Shown piece by piece: positions 1 through 11,216 of a stretch of DNA of 64,000 bases. The notes below the pieces were generated by a model. That model was not told where the DNA came from, searched no databases, and saw only the letters and a list, made by a program, of their open reading frames with translations. The translations under genes were made by a program, and so were the position numbers. The first letter of the stretch is position 1. Every line of letters starts with the position of its first letter. The DNA lies in the NCBI RefSeq assembly GCF_001889525.1, contig NZ_CP018192.1:842501-906500 (forward strand), in the 5' to 3' direction. The DNA is from Granulibacter bethesdensis. Lineage in GTDB: Bacteria; Pseudomonadota; Alphaproteobacteria; Acetobacterales; Acetobacteraceae.

Positions 1-50
1 CCTGCTTTGCAAGCAGGGGGTCGTCGGTTCGAACCCGATCACCTCCACCA
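1..50 (+). tRNA. tRNA-Ala (anticodon TGC), 3' part
   Basis: The first 50 bases are the 3' part of a tRNA: an anticodon stem-loop CCTGC-TTTGCAA-GCAGG with anticodon TGC, a T-arm GGTTCGAACCC, and an encoded CCA end at 48-50. The 5' acceptor and D arm lie outside the window. A tRNA-Ala(TGC) just before a 23S gene is the usual occupant of the 16S-23S spacer in alphaproteobacteria. Confidence 0.95.
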
Positions 51-404
51 TTGCGTGTGGTGACTGGCGGTTTGCCGACAGGTTCCCTTATCGTCGCATG
101 GGTTAAAAGTTTCCGGTGATTATCTGGCCCCGGTTGGGTCCTGATATCATGCGGGATGGGTCTTTTTAGGAAGGCTCTGCTATTGTTCTTTGTTATGGTG
201 AATATGTTCTGGTGCGCCTCTGCGCATGCCTTGACCGGTTGTCTGACCGGATTGACGGGGAGACCTGTCGTCCACGGTGAAGGGTATCATGATCAGAGGC
301 GTTTAAGATGTGCTGAGTAAAATCACGCAGAAGCGTTGCACTGCAAGGTGTGGATGTCTTCTGTGCATGATGAGCACGGATTGGTTGACCGATCTGTGTT
401 AGCT
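51..404 (+). other. 16S-23S internal transcribed spacer (tRNA-Ala to 23S)
   Basis: This stretch of about 350 bases has no convincing protein gene. It lies between the spacer tRNA-Ala and the 23S gene and is expected to be transcribed and removed during rRNA processing. Its right part (349-372) is complementary to bases 3145-3168 just beyond the 23S 3' end, forming the precursor stem annotated separately. I see no second tRNA here. Confidence 0.8.
349..372 (+). other. 23S precursor processing stem, 5' strand
   Basis: Bases 349-372 (beginning TGTGGATG and ending TGCATGATG) pair with 3145-3168 downstream of the 23S gene. I count 8 base pairs, one T-T mismatch, then 15 base pairs. Long stems enclosing 23S rRNA are the known substrate for RNase III. 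The pairing is seen directly; the cleavage role is inferred from the conserved arrangement. Confidence 0.75.
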
Positions 405-3141
<2,737 letters not shown>

Positions 3142-3144
3142 TTC

Positions 3145-3168
3145 CATCATGCACAGAAGTCATCCACA
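3145..3168 (+). other. 23S precursor processing stem, 3' strand
   Basis: Complementary partner of bases 349-372 (CATCATGCACAGAAG, one mismatch, CATCCACA). It lies immediately after the 23S 3' end, as expected for an RNase III processing stem. Confidence 0.75.
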
Positions 3169-3241
3169 CATGACACACAGCACATCCTAAAAACACCAGA
3201 ACATCCCATCACAACACCACCACCAAAAAGGTGGGTTGGAC

Positions 3242-3360
3242 GACCTGGTGGCTATGGCGGGGAAACTACACCCGATCCCATCCCGAACTCGGACGTGAAA
3301 TGCCCCAGCGCCCATGGTACTGCATCTCAAGATGCGGGAGAGTAGGTCGCCGCCAGGTCT
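3242..3360 (+). rRNA. rrf: 5S ribosomal RNA
   Basis: Helix I pairs GACCTGGTGGC (from 3242) with GCCAGGTC (to 3359). The interior carries the conserved 5S string CCGATCCCATCCCGAACTC, and the total is about 119 nt. Outside it, GTGGGTTGGA (3231-3240) is perfectly complementary to TCCAACCCAC (3361-3370), giving a 10-bp precursor stem. It follows 23S by about 100 bases, as in an rRNA operon. Confidence 0.96.
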
Positions 3361-3395
3361 TCCAACCCACCTCTATCGCTACCTACCACCACAAA

Positions 3396-3472
<77 letters not shown>

Positions 3473-3499
3473 CTTCCAGACTTTGAAATAGAAACCATC

Positions 3500-3536
3500 A
3501 AGCCGATCCCTCAATAATAGGGATGGGCTTATTTTC
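3500..3536 (+). terminator. Rho-independent terminator of the rRNA operon
   Basis: AAGCCGATCCCT (3500-3511) and AGGGATGGGCTT (3519-3530) form a 12-bp stem with one mismatch and a 7-nt loop, followed by ATTTTC. It lies 28 bases beyond tRNA-fMet and before the next gene. Confidence 0.8.
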
Positions 3537-3643
3537 GTACGTACTCAATACAATAAGCAATCAAGCAGCGACTAGACACGCTGAAATGTGACTTATTGCA
3601 ACGGCTACTCCCCATCGTAAAACAAGATGATTACAGTCGTGGC

Positions 3644-4363
3644 ATGGAAATAGTGCCGCATATTCTGATCGTTGATGATGACCGGGAAATCAGGGAACTC
3701 TTGGCCAGATTCCTGGAGAAAAATCGTTTCCGTGTGACCGCAGTCCGTGATAGCCGCGAGGCGCGCCGGGCTTGGGTCAACGGGCATTTTCAGTTGCTTG
3801 TTCTTGACCTGATGCTGCCAGGAGAAGGTGGCCTTGATCTGGCTCGCTGGGTTAGGTCCCAGTCTGTGGTTCCGATTGTTATGCTGACTGCCATGGGTGA
3901 GGAGACGGATCGCATCGTGGGCCTTGAAATTGGCGCTGATGACTATGTGGCCAAACCTTTTAACCCCCGGGAATTGCTTGCCCGCATCCGTGCGGTTCTC
4001 AGGCGGACGGAAGGAGAATTGAGAACTGTTGAGACAGCCAATCAGAAGAGCAGGCGTTTTGCCGGATGGGTATTGGAGCCAGCCCGCAGGCGTCTGATCA
4101 ATCCGGAAGGGGCGGAAGTTCCCTTGACCGGGGGAGAGTACGATTTGCTGAGTGCGCTTGTGGATCGCCCTAACCGTGTTTTGACCCGTGATATGCTGCT
4201 TGATCTGCTGCGGGGGCGTCAGGCCGGCCCGTTTGATCGGGCCATTGATGTGGCAATCAGCCGCCTGCGCCGTAAGCTGGAGGATGATGGTCGCCAGTCG
4301 CAACTGATCAAGACGGTTCGGAGCGGTGGATACGTGCTGGCTGCTACCGTTGAAGTGATTTGA
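3644..4363 (+). CDS. OmpR-family response regulator
   Basis: A 239-residue two-component regulator that should bind DNA when phosphorylated. The N-terminal receiver domain (about 5-120) has the acidic cluster VDDD at 10-13, the phospho-acceptor Asp55 in LLVLDLMLPG, and the conserved Lys in YVAKPFNP. The C-terminal half (about 135-235) is a winged-helix trans_reg_C domain ending RKLEDDGRQ...IKTVRSGGYVL, as in OmpR. I chose ATG 3644 over an upstream TTG at 3596 because the extra 16 residues have no place in the family fold; no strong Shine-Dalgarno supports either. The partner kinase starts 28 bases downstream. Closest family type is OmpR of the EnvZ/OmpR pair; the regulon cannot be read from the sequence. 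Confidence 0.92.
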   Translation: MEIVPHILIVDDDREIRELLARFLEKNRFRVTAVRDSREARRAWVNGHFQLLVLDLMLPGEGGLDLARWVRSQSVVPIVMLTAMGEETDRIVGLEIGADDYVAKPFNPRELLARIRAVLRRTEGELRTVETANQKSRRFAGWVLEPARRRLINPEGAEVPLTGGEYDLLSALVDRPNRVLTRDMLLDLLRGRQAGPFDRAIDVAISRLRRKLEDDGRQSQLIKTVRSGGYVLAATVEVI

Positions 4364-4391
4364 TGGCCCTTATCGTGGAGCTTCAGTCATA

Positions 4392-5825
4392 ATGAGGTTC
4401 CCATTATGGCCACGTAGCCTTGCAAATCGCACGGCGCTGGTTTTGACCAGTGTTCTGGTCATTGTTCAGTTGGCAGGGCTGGCCATTCACGCTCTGGATC
4501 GTATCGATCTTCAGCAATTGGCTCAGGCAAGATATGTAGGAAGCCGCATATCGCTGATTTATCGCAGCATCATGTCGGTTCCTCCAGAAGAGCGCCAGGC
4601 GTTGATCCAGCGTATGGATCTGCCCCCAGGGTATCGTCTGACTCTGAGCGAGGCCCCTCCTCTGGGTGATTCCCAGCCCATTCCGCAGACATGGATGCAG
4701 CTCCTGCGGGCTGGGATGAGTTTCGGGCCGCCAATGCAGGATATGCATCCGGTCAGTGTCATTGTCAGATTGGACAAGCCCAGGCGGATGCTGCTGGTGA
4801 GTCTGCAGATGCCAGCGGTTACAGATGAAATGGATGGTAAGATGCATGAGCATCTATCCGGTGAGTCTGAAGGCAGGTCTCTTTCGTGGCATTTCTTGGT
4901 TGGAAAAGCGGGGAAACAGTGGCTGACGTTGCACATTCCTCTTCCGCCCGTTGAGCCATGGCATTCACCAACATTTCTGGCGGCTTTTATCCTGATGACG
5001 TTAACGGCTGCATGTCTAAGTATCTGGGCAACCCGTCGTCTGATTGCCCCTGTGCGTACCCTGTCTCATGCTGCGGAGGCATTGGGGCGTGATGTGAATG
5101 CGCCACCGCTAGAAGAAAAGGGGCCGCGTGAAATTGTTCAGGCGGCACAGATCTTTAACGTTATGGCGGCCCGTATCCGTCGTTTTGTACAGGACCGGAC
5201 CTTCATTCTCTCAGCCATCGGTCATGATCTGCGGACGCCAATCACGCGGCTCAAATTAAGAGCGGAATTTATTGATGATGAGGAACTGCGCCGGCGCATG
5301 ATCGCCGATCTGGATGAGCTTGAAGAAATGGTCAGTGCCACTCTGGCATTCGGGCGAGATGCGGATATGCAGGAGCCGATGGTACTGCTTGATTTACCGG
5401 AACTGGCAAAGACAATCCTTGATGAAGCAGCCGATGCGCGTCCGGACTATACTGAGCGGCTTCACTATATAGGTCCAGATCATTTGCCAGTACGTGGAAG
5501 AACATTGCCACTGAAGCGGGCCATTACGAATCTGCTGAATAATGCGCTCGCCTATGGAGGCAGTGCGACCATACGGATTAGCTTGCCAGTGAATGGAATG
5601 GTCAGGCTGGATATCGAGGATGAGGGGCCAGGTATTCCGCCTGAGGATATGGACAGGGTCTTTGACCCTTACCAAAGGCTGGAAGGCAGCCGCAGCAAGG
5701 AAACCGGCGGTTTTGGGCTGGGACTGCCCATTGCCCGCAATATTCTACGTGCTCATGGCGGTGATGTCGTTCTTGGCAATCGCCGCGAGGGAGGGGCCTG
5801 TGCCTCGGTCACCTTACCCATCTAA
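4392..5825 (+). CDS. EnvZ-like sensor histidine kinase
   Basis: A 477-residue inner-membrane kinase, partner of the regulator just upstream. Two membrane segments (about 13-32 and 192-213) flank a periplasmic domain of about 160 residues. A HAMP linker (about 212-265) follows, then the HisKA dimerisation helix with phospho-acceptor His278 in GHDLRTPITRLKLR, the signature of the EnvZ branch. The ATPase domain shows the N box (ITNLLNNALAYG), G1 box (DEGPGIP) and G2 box (GGFGLGLPIA). The periplasmic part is rich in Met and Pro and has no sensor domain I recognise, so the stimulus is unknown. Kinase and regulator are probably cotranscribed. Confidence 0.92.
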   Translation: MRFPLWPRSLANRTALVLTSVLVIVQLAGLAIHALDRIDLQQLAQARYVGSRISLIYRSIMSVPPEERQALIQRMDLPPGYRLTLSEAPPLGDSQPIPQTWMQLLRAGMSFGPPMQDMHPVSVIVRLDKPRRMLLVSLQMPAVTDEMDGKMHEHLSGESEGRSLSWHFLVGKAGKQWLTLHIPLPPVEPWHSPTFLAAFILMTLTAACLSIWATRRLIAPVRTLSHAAEALGRDVNAPPLEEKGPREIVQAAQIFNVMAARIRRFVQDRTFILSAIGHDLRTPITRLKLRAEFIDDEELRRRMIADLDELEEMVSATLAFGRDADMQEPMVLLDLPELAKTILDEAADARPDYTERLHYIGPDHLPVRGRTLPLKRAITNLLNNALAYGGSATIRISLPVNGMVRLDIEDEGPGIPPEDMDRVFDPYQRLEGSRSKETGGFGLGLPIARNILRAHGGDVVLGNRREGGACASVTLPI

Positions 5826-5861
5826 CGAGACGTGACCGAGGAGAGGAGACGGAACGGAACT

Positions 5862-6953
5862 TTACGCAGCTGCGCAAGCAGGTTCCTTGACGACGATACG
5901 GGTCCATCCATGGGTATCAGCCAAGGTGCCATACTGGATACCGATGATGGTGTCATAGAGTCTCTGGGTCAGATCACCGATCTTTCCCCGATTGATGATG
6001 ATCTTCTGGCCACGGTAGCCAAGCTCCCCGATCGGAGAAATCACGGCGGCCGTGCCTGTCCCCCACATTTCAGCAAGATCGCCACGCTCTGCCGCAGCCA
6101 TGACCTCATGGATGGAAATAGGGCGTTCATTGACCGTCATGCCCCATTCACGCATCAGGGTCAGAACGGAATCCCGCGTGACGCCGGCCAGGATTGTGCC
6201 GGAACTGAGGGGAGGGGTAATCACTTCATTCCCGATGCGCAGCATGATGTTCATTGTTCCGACCTCATCGAGATATTCACGATGAACGCCATCCAACCAT
6301 AGAACCTGTGTATACCCTTCGGCTTGTGCCTCCCGGGCAGCCTGCAAGCTGGCTGCATAGTTTCCCGCTGTTTTGGCGGCACCCAACCCCCCCTGGACAG
6401 CGCGGACATGCGTATCGGTGGCCAGAATTTTCACTGGATTCAATCCCTCTGCATAATACGCGCCGACAGGGGAAAGAATCACGAAATAGATATAGCTATG
6501 AGAGGGATGCACCCCCAGAAACGTTTCTGACGCAATGACGGTCGGACGAATGTAGAGGGAGGTTCCGGCCTTGCCCGGAACCCAGTCTTGATCCACCTGC
6601 ACCAAAGCCGCGATCGACTCCTCAATCAAAGCCGGGTCTAATTGGGGAATACACAACTTTTCACAGGACTGGTTCAGGCGCTCGGCATGGCGGGATGGCC
6701 TGAAAATACGGACGGCGCCATCTGCGCCCCGGAAAGCCTTCAGCCCGTCAAACACGGACTGGGCATAGTGCAGGACGCAGCAGGCCGGATCGAAGGTGAA
6801 CGGAGCGTAAGGTACAATACGCGGGTCGTGCCAACCTTGCCCCTCATCATAGTTCATAATGAACATATGATCTGAGAACGTCCGCCCAAAGTGTAAATCC
6901 TCATCATGAGGACGCTGTTTCGGAGATGTCGTTCGTGTGACCGGAAAAGACAT
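5862..6953 (-). CDS. ilvE: Branched-chain amino acid aminotransferase
   Basis: A 363-residue PLP enzyme of fold type IV (BCAT group IIa), catalysing the last transamination in leucine, isoleucine and valine synthesis. It carries the PLP-lysine motif GAAKTAGNYAAS, then VLWLDG and EVGTMNIM, and the C-terminal SGTILAGVTRDSVL. I chose ATG at 6953 rather than the longer frame to 7013: AGGAG lies 10 bases before it and the first 20 residues of the longer frame are not family-like. The gene is convergent with the histidine kinase, only 36 bases apart. A hairpin in its upstream region (7106-7134) is noted separately. Confidence 0.93.
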   Translation of the reverse strand: MSFPVTRTTSPKQRPHDEDLHFGRTFSDHMFIMNYDEGQGWHDPRIVPYAPFTFDPACCVLHYAQSVFDGLKAFRGADGAVRIFRPSRHAERLNQSCEKLCIPQLDPALIEESIAALVQVDQDWVPGKAGTSLYIRPTVIASETFLGVHPSHSYIYFVILSPVGAYYAEGLNPVKILATDTHVRAVQGGLGAAKTAGNYAASLQAAREAQAEGYTQVLWLDGVHREYLDEVGTMNIMLRIGNEVITPPLSSGTILAGVTRDSVLTLMREWGMTVNERPISIHEVMAAAERGDLAEMWGTGTAAVISPIGELGYRGQKIIINRGKIGDLTQRLYDTIIGIQYGTLADTHGWTRIVVKEPACAAA

Positions 6954-7389
6954 TAGCCGGAGACTCCTGGGCAGTAGGGCCGAATCAGCACGGTAGGCAG
7001 GTATAGCCGCCACCGATCAAGAAACCTCTTAGTGCGACGACCAAGCGATCTGTCCCATATTTAAGGCGATGTTGCCAGGATGCACAGCTTAAATGCTCAG
7101 AGATAGCCGCCATGCTGCCGTGCAGCATCGGCGGGGCACTCCAGCATAATTGGTATAAAAACAAGCTAAAAATTAAATCATCGGTTGTTACGGTTTGGTT
7201 GAAAATCATAATATATAATATTATTTTGGTAATAATAAAAACAACCAAAGGTTGATTTATAATATAAAAAATAGACAATAAGTATATAAAATAAATTTGA
7301 CTGATTATTTATTCATATAAATAGTAAAATTGCTTGAATGAAATCTATTTCATCGTCTAACAGAGCGTTGGGAAGCGGAGGTTTATTCC
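6954..7389. promoter_or_regulatory. AT-rich divergent intergenic region between ilvE and the RTX-like gene
   Basis: About 436 bases without a convincing gene. The half near ilvE has normal composition and contains the inverted repeat CCGCC-ATGCTGC / GCAGCAT-CGGCGG (7106-7134) with one bulged base. From about 7150 to 7345 the DNA is strikingly AT-rich compared with the GC-rich surroundings, with many AATATA/TTATT runs. It should hold divergent promoters, but I cannot assign -35/-10 boxes with confidence. A strong ribosome-binding site GGAGG (7377-7381) ends it, 8 bases before the start at 7390. Confidence 0.6.
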
Positions 7390-8736
7390 ATGTCCAGCGT
7401 TGTCACTGTTCCAGGTGCCAGTGGTACCGACGCCTACAGTACAAACTTCACGATTAATTATTATTCCAACCTTGGGTTGCTTTCGAAGCAGCTTCTGGAT
7501 AGCGTTCTACCGCAGAATTATTCGGTTAGCGAACCGAATGCTGTTATTAATCCACTATCTTCAACAAATACGCCGAATAGTGTAGCTATATTGGAGCCAG
7601 GCTCCAATGGGCGCGTCAGTATCCCGCAAGGATATGAGGTCTCTATTCTTGCCCCACTGGCAAACGGGGCTGTCTCCAATACAGCTTATTTCAACCAGAA
7701 CACTCTCGACAATCAGCTTATCTTTTTTGGGCAGGCAGGTAATCTTCTGCAGCTTGAACAAGGATCTGGCACGGTTGTGGGGTCTCTTGGTGATAATACA
7801 ATCGTTGGCGGAACCACTGGTGCATGGTCTGTCATGACCGATGGTGCGAGCAGTACTCCGGGAAGTCTGGTTTTCGGAAACAATTCTTCCATGCAGGTTT
7901 CCTTGCTGGGAACGGACACTTTTGTCGGCGGCTCCGGGGTTGCGACCGTGGCAACCTACGGTAATGGTTCCGAAATCTGGGGTGGGCAGAGTGGTTCCTC
8001 CCTCAGCTTCACCAGCCATTCCGACGGTATTGATACGTATATGGGGGGGGCTGGCTCTGATACGGTCTTTGCCGAAAGCAGCGGTGGTTTTTATCAGGGT
8101 GGATCCGGTACCCTCACTTTCGTCAATGATACGGGCAGCCCGACTCTCTTCGGTGGTTCCGGTTCGGAAACGCTGTTCAGTGGCAGCGGCAATGGTCTGT
8201 ATATTCAGGGCAGCGGTGCGTTCTCGCTCACCAATGGTGGTGGCACGCAACATGTCTTTGGTGGCTCTGTCAGTGGTGTTTACTATGGCGGCACGGGCGG
8301 TGAAATTGACGTGGTCCAATCCAGCGCCAGCAATACTTTCTTTGCAGGCAATGGTAACGTAACCTTGTCCAGCGCCTTCTCTGCCGGTGATAATCTGTTT
8401 ATAGGCGGAACAGGGCGTCAGTCCATCTTCGGCGGTTCTGGTGACGACACCTTCTTCGGTGGTGCTGGTACTGCCACTCTCTTTGGCGGTGGTGGAGAAG
8501 ATGTCTTTGCCGTGGTCAATGGTCAGGCCGGTGGTAACCTCAGCATCTATGGGTTCGAAGCCAACTCTGATCTGGCCATCCTCGGATATGGTCAGACTGC
8601 ACAGGGTGTTCTCAACGCTGCTCAGTCAACCGTTGTCGGCGGAGCATCCAGCTTGCAGATTATCCTGTCTGATTCGACCACAATCACGCTGGTCGGGGTT
8701 AATCAGCTGAACCAGAATCAAATCACCACGAGCTGA
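7390..8736 (+). CDS. Glycine-rich RTX-like beta-roll protein, probably exported
   Basis: A 448-residue Gly/Ser/Thr-rich protein of low sequence complexity. Residues about 130-390 are made of degenerate nonapeptide-like units (GGSGDDTFFGGAGTATLFGG and relatives such as FGGSGSETLFSGSG) that would stack as a calcium-binding parallel beta-roll. The C-terminus (STTITLVGVNQLNQNQITTS) resembles the tail of type I secretion substrates. No N-terminal signal peptide is seen, again consistent with type I export; no transporter genes are nearby. ATG 7390 has an excellent GGAGG site. A run of eight G at 8043-8050 lies inside the coding region. The exact function (adhesin, surface layer or matrix protein) is unknown. 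Confidence 0.75.
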   Translation: MSSVVTVPGASGTDAYSTNFTINYYSNLGLLSKQLLDSVLPQNYSVSEPNAVINPLSSTNTPNSVAILEPGSNGRVSIPQGYEVSILAPLANGAVSNTAYFNQNTLDNQLIFFGQAGNLLQLEQGSGTVVGSLGDNTIVGGTTGAWSVMTDGASSTPGSLVFGNNSSMQVSLLGTDTFVGGSGVATVATYGNGSEIWGGQSGSSLSFTSHSDGIDTYMGGAGSDTVFAESSGGFYQGGSGTLTFVNDTGSPTLFGGSGSETLFSGSGNGLYIQGSGAFSLTNGGGTQHVFGGSVSGVYYGGTGGEIDVVQSSASNTFFAGNGNVTLSSAFSAGDNLFIGGTGRQSIFGGSGDDTFFGGAGTATLFGGGGEDVFAVVNGQAGGNLSIYGFEANSDLAILGYGQTAQGVLNAAQSTVVGGASSLQIILSDSTTITLVGVNQLNQNQITTS

Positions 8737-8751
8737 TTTTTAAGGATGTCG

Positions 8752-8790
8752 AAAAAAAAGCCGCCAGGAAAACCTGGCGGCTTTTTTTTT
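8752..8790. terminator. Bidirectional Rho-independent terminator
   Basis: An A-run (8752-8759), then GCCGCCAGG (8760-8768), loop AAAA, CCTGGCGGC (8773-8781) and nine T. The perfect 9-bp GC-rich stem has a T-tract on both strands, so it can end the RTX-like gene on the plus strand and the convergent membrane-protein gene on the minus strand. Confidence 0.93.
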
Positions 8791-8805
8791 GTTAAAAGCA
8801 CCAAA

Positions 8806-10113
8806 CTATTTTTTCTGAAGCCACATATTCCATCCGGGAGGTCTTATCGGAAAAGAGATAACCTTACCCGGCACCGCATTTTGAAAACGGGCAACACTGT
8901 CGGAAAAACCCGCAGGAGAAACGACCAGCATATGTGGATAATGCCAGTCCAGGACAATACCAAACAGAGCCGTGGTGAGCAGCAGCATACCAACCAGACG
9001 GATCGAACGTATTTTGGCCTGCAAGGTCACTACAAGAAGGGCCGTGAACCAGGCCAGAATAGGCATCATATAATATCTGCCCCCTATTCCCGGCCGAGCA
9101 AGTGCTTGCCATTGTGGTTCCACCTTTGCCGCCAGAGGGGATATCATCGCCACTGTCAGCATGAGGGTTGCAAAGACCAGAAGCTTTCTGAAAGCGGAAC
9201 TCCCGGTCTTGGCCGCCACTGCGAGCAAAAATATGCCAGAGACTGTCACGATAAATGGTAGCAGAGTGCTGTCTGCCCACCATAGCTGTCTGGATATCCA
9301 GGTGGCGCCGTTAAAACCGGCAAGCCCACCCATAAAAACCTGCAACGAGACAATTTTGAAAAAACCGGATACGGAAGCCCCGAGTGGTGCGGGGAGAGTG
9401 CGGGTGTGGTGAAACATCATCAGGAACCCGAGCTGGATCAGTGCGGATACCCCCATGATGATGAGACGCCTTCCAGCCGCTGTATCCTTTCTTTGCCATC
9501 GCTCATAAACGGCAAATGGTGTCAGCAGAATTGAAAAGGGACCACTCAGTCCCGCAATGGCCAGACAGAAAGATTCCAAAAGGGCTCCGCTGGTTGTCGC
9601 AGTGGTGGGGCTGATGACAATCAGAAAGCTCAGCAGCGCAAGATGCCATTGGGTGTTCGTCAGAATGACGAATTCCTCGAACCCGTAAGGCATGGTGATC
9701 ATGAAACCACCCAGCAGAAAGCGAATTCGCCAGTCAGGCACGAGCGGCGCAAAACGGGATGAGGTCACATATATTGCCGGGGCTGCCTGTATCAGAAGAG
9801 CAATCACCGCAAAAAAAACCGGTACGTCTTCCAGTGGCAGAGGTTGGGCCAGCAACGCTACAATCCGGGAGGCAGTTTGCAGATAGCCTACATGAGGCAG
9901 CAATAAGCTGGACAATCCCTGTTGGTAGGCATTCTGATACCAGAGGCCATCTTCAGCCCACAAAGTGGCATGGTGCAGACCAAGCGGATACCGGAGAGCC
10001 AGTGTCACCAAACAGAAGGCGGAAAATATGAGCCAATAAAACTGTTGGCGTTTCCTCAGAATGGAAGAAAGGAAATCGGGGGAGGGCTGCTGGTCAGTAT
10101 GCTCAGGAGGCAT
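8806..10113 (-). CDS. Polytopic membrane protein, possible GT-C-type glycosyltransferase
   Basis: A 435-residue protein with about ten hydrophobic segments distributed along its length (for example YWLIFSAFCLVTLALRYPLG at about 27-46). Between the first two segments is the acidic motif LWAEDGLWYQNAY. Acidic residues in the first extracytoplasmic loop are characteristic of GT-C enzymes that use polyprenyl-linked sugars, but the match is too general to prove the class. Its start overlaps the end of the upstream acyltransferase gene by 11 bases (10103-10113), so the two are probably one transcript serving surface-polysaccharide assembly. No family was recognised with certainty. Confidence 0.7.
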   Translation of the reverse strand: MPPEHTDQQPSPDFLSSILRKRQQFYWLIFSAFCLVTLALRYPLGLHHATLWAEDGLWYQNAYQQGLSSLLLPHVGYLQTASRIVALLAQPLPLEDVPVFFAVIALLIQAAPAIYVTSSRFAPLVPDWRIRFLLGGFMITMPYGFEEFVILTNTQWHLALLSFLIVISPTTATTSGALLESFCLAIAGLSGPFSILLTPFAVYERWQRKDTAAGRRLIIMGVSALIQLGFLMMFHHTRTLPAPLGASVSGFFKIVSLQVFMGGLAGFNGATWISRQLWWADSTLLPFIVTVSGIFLLAVAAKTGSSAFRKLLVFATLMLTVAMISPLAAKVEPQWQALARPGIGGRYYMMPILAWFTALLVVTLQAKIRSIRLVGMLLLTTALFGIVLDWHYPHMLVVSPAGFSDSVARFQNAVPGKVISFPIRPPGWNMWLQKK

Positions 10114-11212
10114 TTACAAATCTTTGTTTTGGTCTCAATGACAGCAAAGGCATTTCGAAATATCGAAAAGATGCCCACGATAAAATAAGAGGCAAGGTCA
10201 TGATGATGACTGTACCAGTCCCGCGACTGATTTTGTCCTCAAGAACCCAGATATTGACGAGTTCCAGAATAGGAAGATGGAAAAGATATAGCCCGTAGGC
10301 CTGATTGCTGAGTGCCTTGACGGGTTTATCCAGCAGGACAGGTAGGCGGCGGATCTGAAGCATGGCGGGAAGGCATAGACAGGCACCGATCTGATACAAA
10401 GTCAGGATATAGGTCCGAAAATAGCGACCCGGCAGAGGGGTTGGAAACAGGAGCAGATGAATGATCAGCCCCAGCCCCATCAGGAAAAACAGATTGGGGT
10501 ATCTGAAGAGCAGACTGCTTTTTCGCGAGAGGACAGCAAGCAGCACACCCAATGCGATGCCGTCCAGACGATGAATGACAATTGTGCCAGATGCCTGTGC
10601 AAATAATTCAGGCGTCAGAAAAAACCAACGCGCCAGATGAGGGGCAATAATCATCACACAAAGAGCAAGACCAACCGCCAGGCTTTTACGAATCAGTAGA
10701 CTTCCTAGAATGGCAAGACTGCCAAAGATAATATAAAACCATTCTTCAATTGCCAGAGACCATGTGACGGCATACCAGTTTTGCGATGGCAGCGGCGTCA
10801 GTAGATTTTGCGTGAATGTTGCATACTGAAGCAGTGTCTGCACCAGATGCTCTGTGGGCGGATAAATGACTGCCAGCGCCAGCAAGACTGCATAATATAG
10901 TGGAAGTGTCCGCGTCCAGCGCCGCAATAAAAAAATGCGCCAATTGGCGATACTCGGGCCTTTGTCGACGATATCAAGTATCAGGCCACCCACAAGAAAG
11001 CCGCTGAGGGCAAAAAAAAGATCGACCCCCAGCAGCCCAAAGTTAAACAGCCAGTTTTTTACCGGTGTGCCAAACCAGTGGGAAAATGTGCTGAGATAAT
11101 GGATAAACAGAACACATAAAATGGCGCAGGCCCGGAAAATATCCAGACCTGCACAGCGTGTATGATAGCCTCCTGCATGACCATATGCGGAGGTAGACGA
11201 TAGTTGAGACAT
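10103..11212 (-). CDS. Acyltransferase family 3 (OafA/YrhL type) membrane protein
   Basis: A 369-residue integral membrane acyltransferase, expected to O-acylate a surface polysaccharide or lipid-linked sugar. It has the family signatures in order: GLDIFRACAILCVLFIHYL near the N-terminus, with the His in FIH; FFALSGFLVGG; LLRRWTRTLPLYYAVL; and TWSLAIEEWFYI. About ten membrane segments are visible. It follows the giant glycosyltransferase gene by 4 bases and overlaps the next gene by 11 bases, which fits an operon for glycan modification. The acyl group and acceptor are unknown. Confidence 0.9.
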   Translation of the reverse strand: MSQLSSTSAYGHAGGYHTRCAGLDIFRACAILCVLFIHYLSTFSHWFGTPVKNWLFNFGLLGVDLFFALSGFLVGGLILDIVDKGPSIANWRIFLLRRWTRTLPLYYAVLLALAVIYPPTEHLVQTLLQYATFTQNLLTPLPSQNWYAVTWSLAIEEWFYIIFGSLAILGSLLIRKSLAVGLALCVMIIAPHLARWFFLTPELFAQASGTIVIHRLDGIALGVLLAVLSRKSSLLFRYPNLFFLMGLGLIIHLLLFPTPLPGRYFRTYILTLYQIGACLCLPAMLQIRRLPVLLDKPVKALSNQAYGLYLFHLPILELVNIWVLEDKISRGTGTVIIMTLPLILSWASFRYFEMPLLSLRPKQRFVNAS

Positions 11213-11216
11213 TCTC

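Noticed and set aside
6985-7278. 97-residue minus-strand frame with a hydrophobic N-terminus upstream of ilvE
   Set aside because: The hydrophobic part comes from AT-rich DNA, there is no ribosome site, and it ends out of frame near the ilvE leader; no family is recognised.
8746-9261. 171-residue plus-strand frame
   Set aside because: It begins inside the bidirectional terminator and runs antisense to the membrane-protein gene; its composition is unlike a real protein.
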